Shown one piece after another: positions 61,245 to 64,000 of a stretch of DNA of 64,000 bases (positions are counted from its first letter, which is position 1; each line of letters starts with the position of its first letter). The notes beneath the pieces were generated by a model. It saw only the letters and a list, made by a program, of their open reading frames with translations. It did not search any database and was not told the DNA's origin. This DNA is from an uncultured Roseobacter sp. (GTDB taxonomy: Bacteria > Pseudomonadota > Alphaproteobacteria > Rhodobacterales > Rhodobacteraceae). The position numbers and the translations under genes are program-made. The DNA lies in assembly GCF_947491795.1 (NCBI RefSeq), contig NZ_CANLKW010000003.1, positions 248,001-312,000 on the forward strand, written 5' to 3'.

Positions 61245-62014
61245 GCGCGCTGCTGGAGACACGGGGGCTGAGCCTGGGCTATGGCGGTCAGCTGGTGATG
61301 CGCGATGTGAACCTGTCGGTGATGCGCGGCGAGATCGTGACGATCGTCGGGCCCAACGGGTCGGGCAAATCCAGCCTGATCCGCGCCTGCATCGGGGCGC
61401 TGAAACCCGCAAAGGGGCAGATCACCCGCATGAGCGGTCTGAAAATCGGCTATGTGCCCCAGACACTTGCCATTGATTCCACCCTGCCGCTGACCGTAGC
61501 GCGGTTTCTGGGACTGCCCCGGCGGATCTCTGCCCGGCGTGCCGAAGCCGTGCTGGCGGAGGCAGGCGTGCCGGGGCTGGGCAACCGGCAGATGCGCGAT
61601 CTGTCCGGCGGGCAGTTTCAGCGGGTGCTGCTGGCGCGCGCGCTGCTGGACGCGCCCGACCTGCTGGTGCTGGATGAGCCGACCCAGGGCCTGGACCAGC
61701 CCGGATCAGCCGCCTTTTACCAGCAGATTGAAAACGTCCGCCAGCAGACCGGTTGTGCGGTGCTGATGGTCAGCCATGATCTGCATGTGGTGATGGCCGC
61801 CTCTGACCGGGTGCTTTGTGTGAACGGGCATATCTGTTGCGAGGGCACGCCCGAGATTGTCGCCAGTGCGCCGGAATACCGCGCGCTCTTTGGGACGGGC
61901 ACCCGCGGCGCGCTGGCGCTTTACCGGCATGAGCACAGCCACAGCCACGGACCGGCCTGCGAGGATGATCATGGCCACGACCACGGTCATCACGGAAATG
62001 AGGCGGCAGAGTAA
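61241..62014 (+). CDS. znuC: Zinc ABC transporter ATPase ZnuC
   Basis: A 257-residue ATPase: Walker A GPNGSGKSS, signature LSGGQFQRVLLA, Walker B LLVLDEPTQGLD, switch histidine in LMVSHDLHVVM. The C-terminus is histidine-rich (HEHSHSHGP; DDHGHDHGHHG), typical for ZnuC. ATG 61241 overlaps the zur stop; the longer frame upstream is antifunctional read-through of zur. It powers zinc import with ZnuA and ZnuB. Confidence 0.94.
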   Translation: MSALLETRGLSLGYGGQLVMRDVNLSVMRGEIVTIVGPNGSGKSSLIRACIGALKPAKGQITRMSGLKIGYVPQTLAIDSTLPLTVARFLGLPRRISARRAEAVLAEAGVPGLGNRQMRDLSGGQFQRVLLARALLDAPDLLVLDEPTQGLDQPGSAAFYQQIENVRQQTGCAVLMVSHDLHVVMAASDRVLCVNGHICCEGTPEIVASAPEYRALFGTGTRGALALYRHEHSHSHGPACEDDHGHDHGHHGNEAAE

Positions 62015-62802
62015 TGCTGGATGATTTCATGGTGCGGGCCGCCCTGGCGGGCCTGGGTGTTGCGCTGGCCGCTGCCCCGCTGGGCTGTTTCGTGGTCTGG
62101 CGGCGCATGGCCTATTTCGGCGATGCCACCAGCCATGCGGCGATCCTGGGCGTGGCGCTGGCGCTGGCGCTGGATGTACCGGTCTTTGGCGGCGTGCTGG
62201 TGATTGCGCTGGCCATGGCGCTGGCGCTGACCGTGCTGACCGGGCGCGGCGTGGGCAGCGATGCGCTGCTGGGTGTCTTTGCCCATGCAGCCCTGGCGCT
62301 GGGACTGGTGGCGGTTTCGTTTGTGCCGACGGTGCGCGTGGACCTGATGGGCTATCTGGTGGGCGATATTCTGGCCGTATCGTCCGGTGATCTGGTTGTG
62401 ATCTGGACGGGTGCTGTGCTGGCCTCTGCGCTGATTGCCTGGCGGTGGTCGGCGCTGCTGTCGGCCACGCTCAGCCCTGATCTGGCACAGGCCGCCGGGC
62501 TGAACCCGCGGCGCGAACATCTGGTGCTGACACTGGCGCTGGCGGTAACGGTGGCCGTCGCCATCAAAGTGGTCGGCGCACTGCTGATTGCCGCCCTGCT
62601 GATCATTCCGGCGGCAGCGGCCCGCCCGCTGGCACGCACGCCCGAAGCGATGGCCGTGGCGGCGATGGCCATTGGTGCAGGCTCGGCTCTGGGCGGGCTG
62701 ATGCTGTCCTTTGCGCTGGACACACCCACCGGCCCGACGATTGTGAGCCTGGCCGCGGCGGTTTTCTGTGTCACCCAGGTGATGCAGACCGTGCACGGCT
62801 GA
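62014..62802 (+). CDS. znuB: Zinc ABC transporter permease ZnuB
   Basis: A 262-residue membrane permease of the ABC-3 family, with about eight hydrophobic segments. Features are GCFVVWRRMAYFGDATSHAA (typical start), GVGSDALLGVFAHAALALGL and VGALLIAALLIIPAAAARPL. The start overlaps the znuC stop as TAATG. It forms the zinc channel. The gene ends 15 bases before the convergent RidA-family gene. Confidence 0.94.
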   Translation: MLDDFMVRAALAGLGVALAAAPLGCFVVWRRMAYFGDATSHAAILGVALALALDVPVFGGVLVIALAMALALTVLTGRGVGSDALLGVFAHAALALGLVAVSFVPTVRVDLMGYLVGDILAVSSGDLVVIWTGAVLASALIAWRWSALLSATLSPDLAQAAGLNPRREHLVLTLALAVTVAVAIKVVGALLIAALLIIPAAAARPLARTPEAMAVAAMAIGAGSALGGLMLSFALDTPTGPTIVSLAAAVFCVTQVMQTVHG

Positions 62803-62817
62803 CCCTGCCCAACGGGC

Positions 62818-63219
62818 TCAGTTCTGTGGGATTTCGGCGGTGGCCTCGATCTCGACCCGGGCCTCGTCTTCGATCAGGCCGGCCACGACAACCATTGTCA
62901 TCGCCGGGAAATGGCGGCCCATCACCTCGCGGTAGGCCGCGCCGACCTCGGCCTGGGCTGCGAGATATTCTTTTTTGTCCGTCACATACCAGGTCAGACG
63001 GGTGATATCGCCGGGTGCGCCGCCCGCGGCTTCGACCACCGCGCGGATGTTGCTGAGGGCCTGGCGCATCTGGCCGATAAAATCATGCACCTCAAAAACC
63101 TGCTGTGCGGTCCAGCCGATCTGCCCGCCCACATAAAGGGTGCCACTGTCGCTGAGGACACCGTTGGCATAGCCTTTGGCGGGCTTCCAGCCGTCGGGGT
63201 GTATGATTTTATGGGCCAT
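62818..63219 (-). CDS. RidA-family protein
   Basis: A 133-residue RidA/YjgF-family protein: VLSDSGTLYVGGQIGWTAQQ, then VTDKKEYLAAQAEVGAAYRE and the conserved arginine region EDEARVEIEATAEIP. It lies downstream of the LivF-type gene on the same strand, 31 bases away, so it is likely cotranscribed with that transporter. It may clear imines formed while the imported amino acid is degraded. It is a different subtype from the RidA gene at 52 kb. Confidence 0.88.
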   Translation of the reverse strand: MAHKIIHPDGWKPAKGYANGVLSDSGTLYVGGQIGWTAQQVFEVHDFIGQMRQALSNIRAVVEAAGGAPGDITRLTWYVTDKKEYLAAQAEVGAAYREVMGRHFPAMTMVVVAGLIEDEARVEIEATAEIPQN

Positions 63220-63250
63220 TGCGGGCTCCCTTTATTGCGGTTTCGGGCGC

Positions 63251-63940
63251 TCAGACACCCAGATACTGATCGGCGATTTCAGGCGTGATCCCGGACATCG
63301 GGCCCGCCCAGACGGTGGTGCCCCGTTCCAGAATAACCGCGCTGTCGGCGACCTGACGCAGTTCGGACAGGGATTTGTCCACCAGCAGGATCGCCATTCC
63401 GGTTTCCGATTTCAGCCGCCGGATTGCGGCCTGAATTTCCTGGCGCACCACGGGGGCCAGGCCCTCTGTCGCCTCGTCCAGAATGAGCAGGCGCGGGTTG
63501 GTCATGAGCGCGCGCCCGATGGCCAGCATCTGCTGTTCGCCCCCCGAGAGCGACACCGCCATCTGGCCCGCGCGTTCGCCAAGGCGCGGGAACAGCTCTG
63601 CCACACGGTCAAGATCCCAGTCACCCGCCCGGGCAGCGGCAATCAGGTTTTCGCGCACCGTCAGATTGGGAAAACAGCGCCGCCCCTCGGGCACCAGCCC
63701 CAGGCCCAGACGGGCCGCCCTGTGCGGCGGCAGTGCGGCGATATCGCGCCCGTCAAAAGAAACCGAACCGCCGGAGTGTTTCAGCAGGCGGCAGATCACC
63801 CTGATGGTCGAGGATTTGCCCATGCCGTTGCGCCCCATCAGCGCACAGACCGCCCCGGGCTCCAGCGTCAGATCAACCCCGAACAGCGCCTGTGCCGGGC
63901 CGTAGGAGGCTGTGATGCCTTTGAGTTCCAGCAGGCTCAT
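63251..63940 (-). CDS. Liv-type ABC transporter ATPase (LivF type)
   Basis: A 229-residue ATPase: Walker A GRNGMGKSST, signature LSGGEQQMLAIGR, Walker B LLILDEATEGLAP, and ILLVDKSLSELRQVADSA. Its start overlaps the stop of the partial LivG-type gene as ATGA. It belongs to a second branched-chain-type importer that continues beyond the right edge, with the RidA-family gene as its last member. DEATEGLAP and VDKSL in place of the more usual VEQN mark a distinct subfamily. Confidence 0.92.
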   Translation of the reverse strand: MSLLELKGITASYGPAQALFGVDLTLEPGAVCALMGRNGMGKSSTIRVICRLLKHSGGSVSFDGRDIAALPPHRAARLGLGLVPEGRRCFPNLTVRENLIAAARAGDWDLDRVAELFPRLGERAGQMAVSLSGGEQQMLAIGRALMTNPRLLILDEATEGLAPVVRQEIQAAIRRLKSETGMAILLVDKSLSELRQVADSAVILERGTTVWAGPMSGITPEIADQYLGV

Positions 63941-64000
63941 ACCCCGGCCTCCTCGCCCAGATAGGCCTCGCGCACCTCTTTGTTGGCGCGGATTTCCGCA
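63937..64000 (-). CDS. Liv-type ABC transporter ATPase (LivG type), C-terminal end only
   Basis: Twenty codons before the stop encode IRANKEVREAYLGEEAGV, the characteristic C-terminus of LivG ATPases (compare HPKVREAYLGE in the complete LivG of this window). The stop overlaps the LivF start as ATGA. The rest of the gene lies past the right edge. Confidence 0.8.
   Translation of the reverse strand, partial: AEIRANKEVREAYLGEEAGV

Noticed and set aside
1..64000. tRNA or rRNA genes and mobile elements
   Set aside because: No cloverleaf-like sequence, transposase, integrase or terminal inverted repeats were seen in the intergenic stretches, all of which are under 300 bases.

Overview
The window reads as chromosomal DNA of a marine alphaproteobacterium of the Roseobacter group (Rhodobacterales). 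It is GC-rich. It carries the Rhodobacterales block accB-accC-aat with DUF2155, mlaD and an NDUFA12-type gene, a RegA-type response regulator, an ScfR-type regulator, GapR, and many ABC and tripartite tricarboxylate (TTT) transporters. I saw no rRNA, tRNA, CRISPR, insertion sequence or prophage. No gap between genes exceeds 300 bases, and coding strands switch about every operon.

Layout. 1-6.9 kb: the start of a PAS sensor protein running off the left end, then a LacI regulator divergent from a carbohydrate ABC transporter operon that ends in a cytochrome b561-type gene. 6.9-13.9 kb: a sulfoacetate-type module (TTT transporter, acylating aldehyde dehydrogenase, CoA ligase) with a divergent LacI regulator. 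13.9-21.4 kb: a membrane alpha/beta hydrolase, a MoxR-ATPase/VWA cluster, and an operon of a UbiB-like kinase, a RegA-like regulator and a UbiG-like methyltransferase. 21.5-28.1 kb: a three-gene amino-acid catabolic cluster preceded by a possible attenuator, gph and gapR, and a sulfur/persulfide cluster (metallo-beta-lactamase-fold hydrolase, two YeeE/YedE halves, DUF442 phosphatase-like sulfurtransferase). 28.1-39.8 kb: a FliM/FliN-like protein with an LPD repeat tail, a symporter-histidine kinase with its response regulator, and an ScfR regulator divergent from a five-gene Liv-type ABC operon.

39.8-48.2 kb holds a tight catabolic operon on the minus strand. It encodes a GntR regulator, a DapA-family lyase, an aldehyde dehydrogenase, a ProC-like reductase, a non-pyrrolysine MttB-family methyltransferase and a FAD amine oxidase, with an acyl-CoA ligase upstream. 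48.3-54.7 kb is housekeeping: accBC, aat, DUF2155, mlaD, NDUFA12, ridA, clpX, clpP. 54.8-64 kb carries a FAD protein that looks like a circularly permuted photolyase, phoX behind a Pho box, GNAT and DinB genes, the zinc uptake locus znuA / zur-znuC-znuB around a Zur box, and the end of a second Liv operon.

The genes describe a metabolically versatile heterotroph that takes up sugars, organosulfonates, amino or carboxylic acids and N-methylated compounds, each under a local regulator with a visible operator-like palindrome. The items most worth a second look are the permuted photolyase-like protein, the MttB-centred operon without a corrinoid partner, the quinone-gene/RegA operon, the 11-bp-phased heptamer array before ridA, and the terminator hairpin directly before the ammonia-lyase ribosome-binding site. 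Assignments rest on reading the sequence and on family knowledge; no database search was run.
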